Notes: generated by a model not told the origin, from the letters alone. Counted from the stretch's first letter, positions 53,940 through 62,764 are shown. The stretch is 64,000 nucleotides of DNA from Streptomyces noursei ATCC 11455 (GCF_001704275.1 NZ_CP011533.1:248001-312000), one strand, 5' to 3'. A program made the numbers and translations.

Positions 53940-54839
53940 TTATGCGGCTGGTGTCGGCGTAGTTGATGTTGTTTCGGAGGCTGTCTCGTAGGCGATCGGG
54001 CTGCGTTGTCCGAGGCGGGAGTGACGGCGTCGGGTGTTGTAGCGGTTGAGCCAGCGGAACGCGTCGAGGCGAGCCTCGCGTTCACTGGACCAGGTCCTGC
54101 GGCCCTGGAGTGTTTCGCGTTTGAACGTTGCGTTGAAGGACTCGGCGAGCGCGTTGTCCGCGCTGGAGCCGATGGCGCTCATGGACTGGCGGACGCCGGC
54201 TTGGCGGCAGGCGTCGGCGAAGGCTCGGCTGGTGTACTGGGCGCCGTGGTCGGTGTGCATGACCGCTCCGGCGAGGCTGCCGCGGGTATGTTCGGCGGCG
54301 GCCAGGGCGTCGGTGACGAGGTCGGTGCGCATGCGGTCCGCGATCGCCCAGCCGACCAGGCGGCGTGAGGCGAGGTCGATGACAGTGGCCAAATACAGGA
54401 ACTTCCCGCCGTCCAGCGGGAGATAGGTAATGTCGCCGACGTACTTCGTGTTCGGCTCGCTTGCCGTGAAGTCGCGGCCGATGAGGTCCGGGGCCTTCGC
54501 CGCGGCCGGGTCCGCGACAGTGGTGCGATGCCTGCGACGCAGCCGCACGCCTGCCAGGCCGATGCTGCGCATCACCCGCGCGATCCGCTTGTGGTTGACG
54601 CGCTCACCCGCCTCGCGGAGCTCGGCGGTGATCCTGGGGACGCCATAGGTGCCGTCCGACTCACGGTGCACGGCCCGTATCCCGACGGCGAGGCGAGCGT
54701 CGGCCGCCGCCCGGGCGGCCCGATCCGCGGCCGTCCGACGCCAGTAGTAGAAACTGGAACGGGCGATGCCGAGGATGGTGCACAGCCGCTTCACGCCGTA
54801 GCGGCGCTGGTGGTCGGCAACGAACTGGAAGCGGTTCAC
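53940..54839 (-). CDS. IS3 OrfB (second type), copy 2
   Basis: 299 residues, MNRFQFVADHQRRYGVKRLC, complete rve core (D in VGDITYLPLDG, D in MHTDHGAQYTS, E in NALAESFNATFK). It is intact; it differs from copy 1 at a handful of residues (for example VG for VR near residue 51, P for L near the C-terminus). Confidence 0.92.
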   Translation of the reverse strand: MNRFQFVADHQRRYGVKRLCTILGIARSSFYYWRRTAADRAARAAADARLAVGIRAVHRESDGTYGVPRITAELREAGERVNHKRIARVMRSIGLAGVRLRRRHRTTVADPAAAKAPDLIGRDFTASEPNTKYVGDITYLPLDGGKFLYLATVIDLASRRLVGWAIADRMRTDLVTDALAAAEHTRGSLAGAVMHTDHGAQYTSRAFADACRQAGVRQSMSAIGSSADNALAESFNATFKRETLQGRRTWSSEREARLDAFRWLNRYNTRRRHSRLGQRSPIAYETASETTSTTPTPAA

Positions 54840-55135
54840 CAGCGCGTCTCCCCGGCGAAATACTTCGCCGCCTTGCGCAGGATCTCGCGTTCCTCCTCCA
54901 ACTCGCGGACCTTCTTCCGCAGAGCGGCGTTCTCCGCCTCCAACGGCGTCGGCGGCTCGGTCGGCACCTCCGCCCGCCGCCCCCTCGGCCGGCTCGCGCC
55001 AGCTGCCCGGACCCAGTTCCGCAAGGTCTCGGGATTGATCCCCAGATCGGCAGCGACCTGCCGGATCGTCGCCCCGGGCCGCGACTGGTACAACGCGACC
55101 GCGTCCACCTTGAACTGCGGCGGATAGTTCTTCAT
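54836..55135 (-). CDS. IS3 OrfA (second type), copy 2
   Basis: 99 residues from the ATG at 55135, MKNYPPQFKVDAVALYQSRP, with R for Q in LRNWVRAAGASRP relative to copy 1. Overlaps OrfB by four bases (GTGA). Confidence 0.88.
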   Translation of the reverse strand: MKNYPPQFKVDAVALYQSRPGATIRQVAADLGINPETLRNWVRAAGASRPRGRRAEVPTEPPTPLEAENAALRKKVRELEEEREILRKAAKYFAGETRW

Positions 55136-55208
55136 GACCACGAGATGCCCGTTCTCAGATCCTCAGGATCCAGTGTCTCGTGTGTCCAGGATCAAGGGGC
55201 AAGGCCCC

Positions 55209-56390
55209 GTCTCCTCCTCCACCTGGGACTGGACCGTGGTCCGTCAGCGGCTGGCGCAGTGGGCGGCTGCGCATGTCGCACCACAGGCGTACGCCATCGA
55301 CGATGTGGGCTTTCCCAAGGACGGCTACGACTCTCCGGGGGTGGCGCGGATGTACTGCGGCGCGCTGGGCAAGCAAGGCAACTGCCAGATTGCCGTCAGC
55401 GTCAACCTGGTGTCCGACCACGCCTCCTCGGCCGTCGACTGGCGCCTGTTCGTGCCCGAGAGCTGGGACGACACCACGACCGAGGACGACAGGCTGCTGG
55501 CCGAGGCCATCCGACGCCGACGCGCCAAGGCAGGGATCCCGGACTGTGAGCGGCACCGGGAGAAGTGGCGCCTGGCCTTGGAGATGCTGGATGAGGTGCG
55601 AGGGGACTGGGAACTTCCCGACTTGCCGGTGGTAGCCGATGCCGGGTATGGGGACGCCACCGGCTTTCGCGAGGGCCTGACCGAGCGCGGCCTGACCTAC
55701 GCGGTGGCGGTCAAGGGCACCACCACCGCCTATCCGGGCCAGGCGGTCCCCGTCCGCCCTCCCTACAGCGGCCGGGGCCGACCACCCGTGCCGGCCTACC
55801 CGATCCCGCACACCACCTTGCGGCAACTCGCCCTGGATACGGGCAGGTCCGCGGCGCGGACTGTCACCTGGCGCCAGGGCAGCAAGACCACAAAACGCAA
55901 CCCCAAAGTCGCGATGCGCTCCCGGTTCCTGGCCCTGCGGGTCCGTCCGGCCAACCGCACCATCCGCCGCGCCACCGACGGCTCCCTACCCGAATGCTGG
56001 CTGCTGGCCGAATGGCCATCCGGCTCTGCCGAACCCACCAACTACTGGCTGTCCACCCTGCCCGCCGACACCCCACTACGCGAACTGGTCCGCACCGCCA
56101 AGATCCGCTGGCGCATCGAGCACGACTACCGCGAACTCAAGGACGGCCTGGGACTGGACCACTTCGAAGGCCGCAACTACCCCGGATGGCACCGCCACGT
56201 CACCCTCACCGCCCTCGCCCAGGCATTCTGCACCCTGCTCAGGCTCGACCCAAAAGCCCCTGCGCCGGCCTGACCCTCTACGCCGCCCTCCGCGCGTTAC
56301 AGACACTCCTGGCCACCTGGACCGGCGCCTGCCACATATGCAGCCAACCAGCCCCCACACCCGAACCCCACCACAGAACCTAACAAAGCC
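55209..56390 (+). pseudogene. IS701 transposase (copy 2), N-terminus missing
   Basis: Begins at SSSTWDWTVVRQRLAQWAAA because the IS3 has removed the first 70 codons. The rest is continuous to 56273: D in YAIDDVGFPKDG, D in VVADAGYGDATGF, E in IRWRIEHDYRELKDGLG, ending LRLDPKAPAPA. The right end CCTAACAAAGCCC closes at 56390. It holds exactly the segment deleted from copy 1. Confidence 0.9.
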
Positions 56391-56629
56391 CTAGTAGTAG
56401 GTGTCCCCGTAATTCTCTTGCGGGTATCCCGAGTCGAACGAACCCTGGTAAAAGTCGGTGGCGACATGGCGATGGGTGCGTCGGTTATGCCTGTGGTGGT
56501 GCCTGGCGTGGTGTGTGCCGTGGTGGCTGTTCCGGGAACTGCCCTTGGGGGTAAAGGTGACGGCATGGGTGTGAGGGCCTGAGGCTGGCGCTGCGTAGGC
56601 AGCGGTCCCTACTCCTGCGGCGACTCCAG
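56391..56629 (-). pseudogene. Histidine-rich small secreted protein, N-terminus lost
   Basis: Minus-strand frame: GVAAGVGTAAYAAPASGPHT, then SSRNSHHGTHHARHHHRHNR and RTHRHVATDFYQGSFDSGYP, ending ENYGDTYY. The first part looks like the end of a signal peptide (small residues, AYA-AP cleavage), so the mature peptide would be about 65 residues and extremely histidine-rich, suggesting metal binding. The start was removed by IS-A copy 4 at 56630. The TAG stop lies at the IS701 edge. Both sides are IS, so this is a stranded host gene piece. Confidence 0.5.
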
Positions 56630-57533
56630 GAGGCCTATTCACGGGGGTTTCAACCATCGTTCTTGATCACGAGGACGGCCCTGCTCGGTAGCGTGACGTT
56701 TGAGAGAGCGTCAGTTAACCACCGTGGCAGGGCCGTTGAGCTGGAACATTACGACAGGACTGGACACCGAGCAACTTGACGGGCTGGTCGCACGAGTTCA
56801 CCAAGAGCTCGTGCAGGATCCGGACCCACCGGTGATGCCGGGGCGGATGTGGGCGCTGGGCCTGTACAAGTCGGTGGTGTTGGTGCTGTTCCTGCTGCGG
56901 CAGAACCCAGTCCAGGAGGTGGCCGCCGAGTTGTTCGGGATCTCCCAGGCCACCGTCTCCAGGAGGTGGACGGCCCTGCTGCCGATGGTGGAGAAGGTCC
57001 TGGCCACGCACGTTCCCGATCCCACCGAGGCCTCTGCCGGCCGGATCGTACTCGTGGATGGCACCTTGGTCACGACGTGGGACTGGTCCAGCGAGGGCAC
57101 CACGATGTTCTCCGGCAAGCACCGCGACACCGGCTTCAACCTGCAGATCGCCGCCACTCTCGCCGGCGACCTGCTCGCGGTCTCCGCGCCGGTGCCCGGC
57201 AGCCGGCACGACATGCACGCCTGGCGCCAGTCCCACTTCCCCGAGGCCTTCGCCGAACGCGAGGGCATAGGCGACCTGGGCTACGCCGGCTCCTGACTGT
57301 TCACCCCCAGGCGCAAGCCGCCCGGCCAGGAACGATCCGCCGGAGACAAGAGAGCCAACCGCTCCGTCAACACGCTCCGAGCCGCAGTCGAACGGGCCAT
57401 CGCGCACCTGAAGAACTGGAAGATTCTCGCCACCCGCTACCGCGGCCCTCACCCGCTTCCCCGACATCGTCAAGACCGTCACCGCCCTCACCTTCTACAC
57501 AAGAGGCTGGTGAGGCCTACGTGAATAACCCTC
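56630..57533 (+). mobile_element. IS-A copy 4 (904 bp)
   Basis: Ends GAGGCCTATTCACG and CGTGAATAACCCTC. The flanking triplets differ (CAG left, CTG right). It shares the leader variant (GAGAGAGCGTCAG) and the nonsense codon of copy 1. Confidence 0.9.
56736..57513 (+). pseudogene. IS-A copy 4 transposase, nonsense plus 2-base deletion
   Basis: TTG start at 56736 after the hairpin. Normal to DLGYAGS, where TGA at 57294-57296 replaces CGA as in copy 1. A further two-base loss in CGCGGCCCTCACC (near 57445) shifts the C-terminus, which is absent from copy 1. I for T in FNLQIAATLAG is also private to this copy. Confidence 0.88.
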
Positions 57534-58623
57534 CTGATCTGGGACTTGTCCTCACCGAAGACGACATCACGTACCCAGTGGACGGTGTTCTCCACGGTCC
57601 AGTGCCCGCGAACCCAGGCGGCGATCTCGGCCGCGTCAGCCTGCTCAGCGGGCAGGTCGGTGATGGCGTAGACGGTCTCGCTGGACCACTTCTTCGCCCC
57701 GTAGAGGCGGCGTCTGCGCTGGATGCGCAGGGCTTGACGGGCGTTGGGGAAGAGCAGGCCGTCGACGGTGACGACCTGTACGTGGCGCTGCTCGTGGCGA
57801 CCGTGGCCGCGGGTGTCGTCACGGTGGATCACGGGGACCTCTTTCCAGGGCAGCCGGTGGAGTTGGCGGGCCTGACCTCGCTGGTTGTTCTTGATCGTGA
57901 GGAGGTAGTGGGCGCCACGTTCGTGCAGGTAGGTGGCGTGGGCGTGCTGGGCGTGGAGAGCATCGGCGGTGATGACCGCGCCGGCGAGGTCCACGTCTGC
58001 GATCTGGTCGAGCAGGGGTGCGAACTCGGTGATTTCGTCCGTCTTCGCGCCGATCTCGCGGGAGGCGAGGGTGATGCCGTCGCCGTGGCGGACCGCGGAG
58101 AGCACGAAGACCCGGCTGCCGTCAGGGCGTCGTGCGGCGCGCAGGCATTTGCCGTCCACCGCGATCGCCCTGCGCCTTTGGCGCACCGGATCGGTCTGGG
58201 CGGCAGCCTGGTGAGCCCGGCGCTGTTCGCGTTCCTGGCCGCCGTCGGGCATCAGCGGCGCGGGATGCGCGCGCTCGTCGGAGAGCAGGGACGTCAGGTA
58301 GGCGAACCCGGCCGCGCTGAGCTCGGCAGGATCAAGGCGCCCCAGCAGGCTGCGCAGGGTCTTCTCGCTCGGCACCCGGTAGCGGCCCAGGAGCGGGTGG
58401 TAGGGCAGGCCGAAGGCGGCCAGTTCCTCGGGTGCCGCACGCCGGCACCACTCCGCTGCCGCAGTGATCGAGTCGTGGCCCGCGGGCGTCATCGCGCAGA
58501 CCGCCAGGGCCAGCAGGGAGGAGAGCCGGTAACGCACCCCGCTGGCTCCGCGCGGATCGGTGAGCGACTCGAACTCCGCGACCAGGCTGCGGACTTGATC
58601 CCGGGCGGCACCCTCACGCAGAT
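57534..58623 (-). pseudogene. ISAs1-family transposase (second type), truncated at both ends
   Basis: Minus-strand protein from about LREGAARDQVRSLVAEFESL through PRGASGVRYRLSSLLALAVC, D in AIAVDGKCLRAARR, D in [36 protein letters not shown] and E in RGHWTVENTVHWVRDVVFGE. It is cut after DKSQIR by the right end of IS-A copy 4. Its 5' end is joined to IS-E copy 4. It differs from the ISAs1 at 3047. Confidence 0.85.
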
Positions 58624-59457
58624 CAGGGCCCCTGGTCGTTGCTGTGGTGACATCACTCATCACGCAGCGTCCGAGGAGCCCTGTTGGTTCCGTATTCTTC
58701 CATGCTCGACGTCCCGCACGAACTCGTTGAGCACGTTTCCTGGCTGATCCATGCCCGCCGGCAGGAGCTGAACTCGCCCTGGCGACGGCTCGGTTGCTTC
58801 AAGCAGGCCCTACTGGTGTTGGCGCACCTTCGGAAGAACGAGACGTTCGCGCAGGTCGGAGCCGGTTTCGGGGTATCGGAGGCGACGGCTTGGCGGTACG
58901 TGGACGAGACCTTGATGATCCTCGCCTCGTGGGCACCCGGCCTGCGCGAGGCCCTGGTGGGCCTGGGTGAGGGCGACTTCGTCGTCGTTGACGGGACACT
59001 GATCCCCACCGACCGCATCGCCGCAGACGAGCCGTACTACAGCCAAAAACACAAGCGGCACGGAATGAACGTGCAGGTCATCGCGTCCCCAGACGGCACT
59101 CCACTGTGGTTCTCCCGCGCGTTGCCCGGACGCACCCACGACCTGACCGCGGCACGGGCTCACGGCATCGTCCAGGCCTGCCTCACCAGGCAGATCCTCG
59201 TCCTGGCCGACCGCGCCTACCAAGGCGCCGGCGCAACCGTCCGCACCCCCTACAAAAACCACCGCGAACAACCCGACCACTACCAACTGTTCAACCGCGA
59301 CCACGCCCGCCTCCGAGCACCAGGCGAACGCGCCTTCGCCCAACTCAAGCAATGGCGGACCCTCCGCCAGGCACGATGCTCAACCAACCGCATCAGCCGC
59401 ATCGTCCAGGCCGTTCACACGCTCCTGACCTGCGACTACTCAGGATGAAAGAGGTTC
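58624..59457 (+). mobile_element. IS-E copy 4, left end missing
   Basis: Begins at CAGGGCCCCTGG, the 5' arm of the leader hairpin, so about 65 bases of the outer end are lost; the right end CAGGATGAAAGAGGTTC is complete and followed by AGT. Without one terminus it cannot move itself. Confidence 0.88.
58684..59448 (+). CDS. IS-E transposase, copy 4 (intact gene)
   Basis: 254 residues from the TTG at 58684, the same as copy 1 by eye (MVPYSSMLDVPHELVEHVSW to VHTLLTCDYSG). All catalytic residues are present. The element lacks one end, but the protein could still act in trans on copies 1 and 2. Confidence 0.92.
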   Translation: MVPYSSMLDVPHELVEHVSWLIHARRQELNSPWRRLGCFKQALLVLAHLRKNETFAQVGAGFGVSEATAWRYVDETLMILASWAPGLREALVGLGEGDFVVVDGTLIPTDRIAADEPYYSQKHKRHGMNVQVIASPDGTPLWFSRALPGRTHDLTAARAHGIVQACLTRQILVLADRAYQGAGATVRTPYKNHREQPDHYQLFNRDHARLRAPGERAFAQLKQWRTLRQARCSTNRISRIVQAVHTLLTCDYSG

Positions 59458-59458
59458 A

Positions 59459-60511
59459 GTGGTCGTGGCGATCGAGGTGGGGGATGCGCGGTTGTTGTCG
59501 GCGGCCGCGCAGGAGGTGGTGCGGTTGCGGGTGGTGGCCGCGCTGGAGTCGGGGCGGGTGGGCTCGTACCGCGAGGCGGCCGAGGTGTTCGGTGTCTCGT
59601 CGCGGTCGGTGGGTACGTGGTGGCGTGCGTACCGGACTGGGGGCCGGGAGGCGCTGGCCGCCCCGGTGAAGACCGGGATGGGCCGGGACGAGCTGGTCAG
59701 TGACCAGGACCGGGCGGTGCTCTTCCAGGCGATGGCCGACTACACCCCCGAGGATCTGCTGATCGGCGGGCCGCTGTGGACCCGGGCCCTGGTCGGCGAG
59801 CTGATCCGGCTGGTCACCGGCGTGACGATGACCGAGCAGGGCCTCGGCAAGTGGCTGCGACGCCACGGTTTCTCCCCGCAGCGCCCGGACCGGCGCTCGT
59901 ACCGGCAGGACCAGGAGAAGGTCGACGTCTGGCTGCAGCGGGACTACCCGGCCATCGCCGCCCGGGCCTCGGCTGAGAAGGCGGTGATCGTGTGGGCCGA
60001 CCAGTGCGGCCTGTGCTCGGACACCGCCCCGCCCGGCAGGAGCTGGGCTCCAGCCGGCCAGACCCCCGTCGTGCGCGTGAACGGCCGACGGTTCCGGGTG
60101 AACATCATGTCCGCCATCGCCTCCCGCGGCTCGCTCTGGTTCACCGTGTTCACCGGCAAGTTCACCGCGAAGGTCTTCACCGTCTTCCTCGACCGCCTGG
60201 CCCGCCAAGCCGGCCGCAAGGTCCACGTGATCGCCGACCGGCACCCCGTCCACCGCAGCAAGACCGTCCGCGCCTGGCTGGAGGCCAACAGCGACCGCGT
60301 CGAACTGCACCTGATGCCCGGCTACAGTCCCGAACTCAACCCCGACGAGCTCCTGAACGCGGACCTCAAGCGCCACGTCCACGCCGCACGCACCCGCTCG
60401 GCGGACGACCTCGCCCACGAGACCCGACGCTTCCTCCACCGCCGCCAGAAACAACCCCGCACCGTCCGCGGCTACTTCCACACCCACCACGTCCGCTACA
60501 CCATCGAATAG
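59459..60511 (+). CDS. IS630-family transposase (intact gene)
   Basis: 350 residues; GTG at 59459, with an in-frame GTG at 59465 as alternative. HTH segments (SYREAAEVFGVSSRSVGTWW; TEQGLGKWLRRHGFSPQRP). DDE_3 core with D in VIVWADQCGLCSD, D in VHVIADRHPVHRSK and E in SPELNPDELLNADLKRHVH. The C-terminus YFHTHHVRYTIE is complete. Its 5' end coincides with the IS-E right terminus, so the original left end and start context may have been altered. The right end TTTTGCCTCAATA lies at about 60524-60536. Confidence 0.88.
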   Translation: MVVAIEVGDARLLSAAAQEVVRLRVVAALESGRVGSYREAAEVFGVSSRSVGTWWRAYRTGGREALAAPVKTGMGRDELVSDQDRAVLFQAMADYTPEDLLIGGPLWTRALVGELIRLVTGVTMTEQGLGKWLRRHGFSPQRPDRRSYRQDQEKVDVWLQRDYPAIAARASAEKAVIVWADQCGLCSDTAPPGRSWAPAGQTPVVRVNGRRFRVNIMSAIASRGSLWFTVFTGKFTAKVFTVFLDRLARQAGRKVHVIADRHPVHRSKTVRAWLEANSDRVELHLMPGYSPELNPDELLNADLKRHVHAARTRSADDLAHETRRFLHRRQKQPRTVRGYFHTHHVRYTIE

Positions 60512-60564
60512 GCAACCAAATAGTTTTGCCTCAATAAAAAATGGAGGACCGCGCTACTCACTCT

Positions 60565-60590
60565 GGGCAGAGCGTCTCGCGTATCTGCCC
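60565..60590 (+). promoter_or_regulatory. Small hairpin upstream of protease-like paralog 2
   Basis: GGGCAGA (60565-60571) pairs with TCTGCCC (60584-60590) around a 12-base loop. It lies between the IS630 end and the next gene. It could be a terminator for incoming transcripts or a leader structure. Confidence 0.4.
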
Positions 60591-60658
60591 TGCAGTTTCG
60601 TTCGATCACTTTGAAGGATTCCACTTAGGATGAAACCTTTCGAGGGAAGGGGAATATT

Positions 60659-62320
60659 ATGCCGAAATATGGATGGTGTCATCTTGCCGGGGCTACAGCG
60701 ATATCCTTGACACTTTCCGCTATCGGGCTGGCCGCTGATTCGCCTGCGATTGCCGCAGCTCAGGGCGACACGTTGGGTGGTCGGAGTTTTGCGGGTGAAA
60801 GTGTCACAATTGGCAAGTACGGTAAAAGCAAAAAAATCGAAAGCGGATTGGCGTTCAAGTCAGATGCTGGGGTTGTGGCGGATGACGGATTTCGCCCGGA
60901 GAGAGATGGCTTCGGATTCGCAAACTATGGCTCAGAGGCCACCCCCGGCGAAGAAGCCGCCGGATTATCTGAAGTTGAGATGCGTAAGATGTTCGGAGAT
61001 GGTGTTTGTGTCGGTGGACGCACGGATGAATGCACGCTCACCCCGCAGGCCGCGGACTGGATGAAAGAAAACAATGAATACATGAAGGGCGGTCATTGCT
61101 ACGGCTTCTCGGTTGCGAGCCTTTTAATGTGGAAGAAAGAGCACCTTCATTCCAACTCCTTCGGCGCCGACAAGGTACCGGAACTTAGAGTAGAAGGCAA
61201 CCTTCCGCTCCAGCATCAGCTCGCGTACAGTTGGTCTAGCTTCAGTTTGGCAAAGGTTCAGTCGGGCCGTATCGCAGGCCCTCCGAATCAGATACTGGAT
61301 AAGCTGATTGAGGTCTTGAAGCCGGAAGATCCCGAGGGATACACCCTTTCCTTCTATAAGCAAGATGGCTCGGTTGGTCACGCCGTCACGCCCTATGCCG
61401 TAAAGGATAAAGGTAACGGAGAATACGACGTTCTCATTTATGACAATAACCACCCCGGTGAAGAGCAGGTGATGAATTTCGATCGAAGCAGGAATACTTG
61501 GTCATATGCGGATTTAGATTGGGGGGGCGGTGAAGGCGGTCCACCCGTATTGCTGGATCCGGCATCGCCTAGTGTCCAGCAGTCACCGGCACCGTTCGAT
61601 GTGGATAGCGTCAGCCAGCAGTCGGCCACAGAGACGGAGATTTCTCTCAACGGATCGTTTACTGAGCAGCACGCTCATCTGCTGATTACAGATGATAAGG
61701 GGCGCCGTACTGGCTTCCTTGACGGGAAAGTCGTAAACGAAATACCCGGTGCCAAAGTTCGCCCAGATTTAGCCGATGGCGTTAACACTTCTGCAGAGAA
61801 TCCTGAACCCGAGTACGCCATCCCGGCTGGGACCAATTTCAATCTAACTATCGATGGCGCCAACCTAAAGGCCGAGGCGAAGACGGGCGTAGACATATCC
61901 TCAGGATCTCGCACCTTTAGAATTGAAGATATCGATCTGAAGCCCGGCGATGTCCACGTTCTCGATGTCTCTGGCAATACGGAGAGGGTTACTTATAAGA
62001 CCAACGATGCGCAGAGTCCGACGTTGGCTCTGTCGAATGGCCACAATGGGGACTACTATGAGCTTGAGGGGAACGCGCAACTCAAGGGTGAAGGCGCCAC
62101 CACCTTCGATATCGCTCCCGATGATAGTAAGCTTACCCTTAGTCGGTCCAAGTCTGGTTCTGATGCCAACTACGGGTTCACTATCAAGCATGAGACCAGT
62201 GAAGGTGTTCGAGAACACATTGTCCCTTCCGTCCACCTGACGCCCGGAGCTACCGGGACGCTGGATCTTCCTTCTTGGTCCGGCGGCAAAGGGAAGCCCT
62301 TCAAGGTCGAAAGTAACTAG
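60659..62320 (+). CDS. Secreted papain-like cysteine peptidase-type protein, paralog 2
   Basis: 553 residues from the ATG at 60659, preceded by GAGGGAAGGGG. Signal peptide residues 1-34 (AGATAISLTLSAIGLAADSP, cleavage near IAAA). Homologous over its length to the product of 50216-51898. Conserved: DxGFRP, LSxVEMRKxFGDGVC, C147 in GGHCYGFSVASLLMWKKEH, H241 in VGHAVTPYAV, D262-N263 in YDVLIYDNNHP, and HAHLLITDDKG-RTGF. The C-terminal half is a beta-rich region (ALSNGHNGDYYELEG). A true stop TAG follows FKVESN. Base composition is much lower in GC than the flanking IS, as for paralog 1. No partner or immunity gene adjoins. Confidence 0.72.
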   Translation: MPKYGWCHLAGATAISLTLSAIGLAADSPAIAAAQGDTLGGRSFAGESVTIGKYGKSKKIESGLAFKSDAGVVADDGFRPERDGFGFANYGSEATPGEEAAGLSEVEMRKMFGDGVCVGGRTDECTLTPQAADWMKENNEYMKGGHCYGFSVASLLMWKKEHLHSNSFGADKVPELRVEGNLPLQHQLAYSWSSFSLAKVQSGRIAGPPNQILDKLIEVLKPEDPEGYTLSFYKQDGSVGHAVTPYAVKDKGNGEYDVLIYDNNHPGEEQVMNFDRSRNTWSYADLDWGGGEGGPPVLLDPASPSVQQSPAPFDVDSVSQQSATETEISLNGSFTEQHAHLLITDDKGRRTGFLDGKVVNEIPGAKVRPDLADGVNTSAENPEPEYAIPAGTNFNLTIDGANLKAEAKTGVDISSGSRTFRIEDIDLKPGDVHVLDVSGNTERVTYKTNDAQSPTLALSNGHNGDYYELEGNAQLKGEGATTFDIAPDDSKLTLSRSKSGSDANYGFTIKHETSEGVREHIVPSVHLTPGATGTLDLPSWSGGKGKPFKVESN

Positions 62321-62549
62321 CACTCTCTCAACGCCCCAGAGGTAGAGGGCATCGCCAGAGATGTCATTGACCCGTGTTCTCCTATCCTGCCGCATGCGAC
62401 CTCGAGGAAGAGCTTCTGGAGCTGGTGACGATGGTGATTGTCGCCTGTGATGGGGAGCGTACCCAGGGCCGTTCCAAAGTCCAGGTGATCAAGTGAATGT
62501 GCTGATCACGGCGTTGTGGCGATGTCCGGTCGGGCCGTTCCATGAGCAA
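62321..62549. other. No complete gene; left end of the IS1182 element begins within it
   Basis: A plus-strand stretch CDLEEELLELVTMVIVACDG (about 62396-62455) looks coding but has no start or family. The IS1182-type left end probably starts around 62460-62480. Confidence 0.4.
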
Positions 62550-62605
62550 CGGGGCTCTGGTTGAAGCAGGCGACCGCCAAGTCGTTCTGCTGAACCGGAG
62601 CCCCG
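62550..62605 (+). promoter_or_regulatory. Start-codon hairpin of the IS1182-type element
   Basis: CGGGGCTCTGGTT pairs with AACCGGAGCCCCG (62550-62562, 62593-62605; 13 pairs, one G-U). The inner stem AGCAG/CTGCT and GCGAC/GTCGT nearly closes the loop. The ATG at 62606 follows directly. Confidence 0.75.
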
Positions 62606-62722
62606 ATGTGCCGCCAGTCTGCCACTGTGTGTCTGGTCAAGTCCGTTGCTTTGCATCGGTGTTCGGGGCGGGGCGACTCTGCTGCGCAATTCGCTGTGGG
62701 GCAGTGGGTGTTGGCGAGATGA
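62606..62722 (+). CDS. Short leader ORF of the IS1182-type element
   Basis: A 38-codon ORF, MCRQSATVCLVKSVALHRCS continuing to GQWVLAR, starts on the base after the hairpin. The related fragment at 42944 encodes MIRKSAMAAF in the same place. The shared start M-x-R-x-S-A and a stop before the transposase suggest a translated leader rather than chance, but 38 codons is weak evidence. Confidence 0.35.
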   Translation: MCRQSATVCLVKSVALHRCSGRGDSAAQFAVGQWVLAR

Positions 62723-62764
62723 TTGCCCTGGTGGTCGTTTTCTTGTCGTGCGGCCGCTGGGGAG

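Larger units (their letters stand above)
53911..55208 (-). mobile_element. IS3-family element, second type (copy 2)
   Basis: Same element as 8554-9850, in inverse orientation. Ends GGGCCTTGACCCTGAATCC and CAAGGCCCC. One flank is IS-G and the other is the middle of IS701, with no matching duplication, so a deletion or recombination followed its insertion. Confidence 0.88.
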
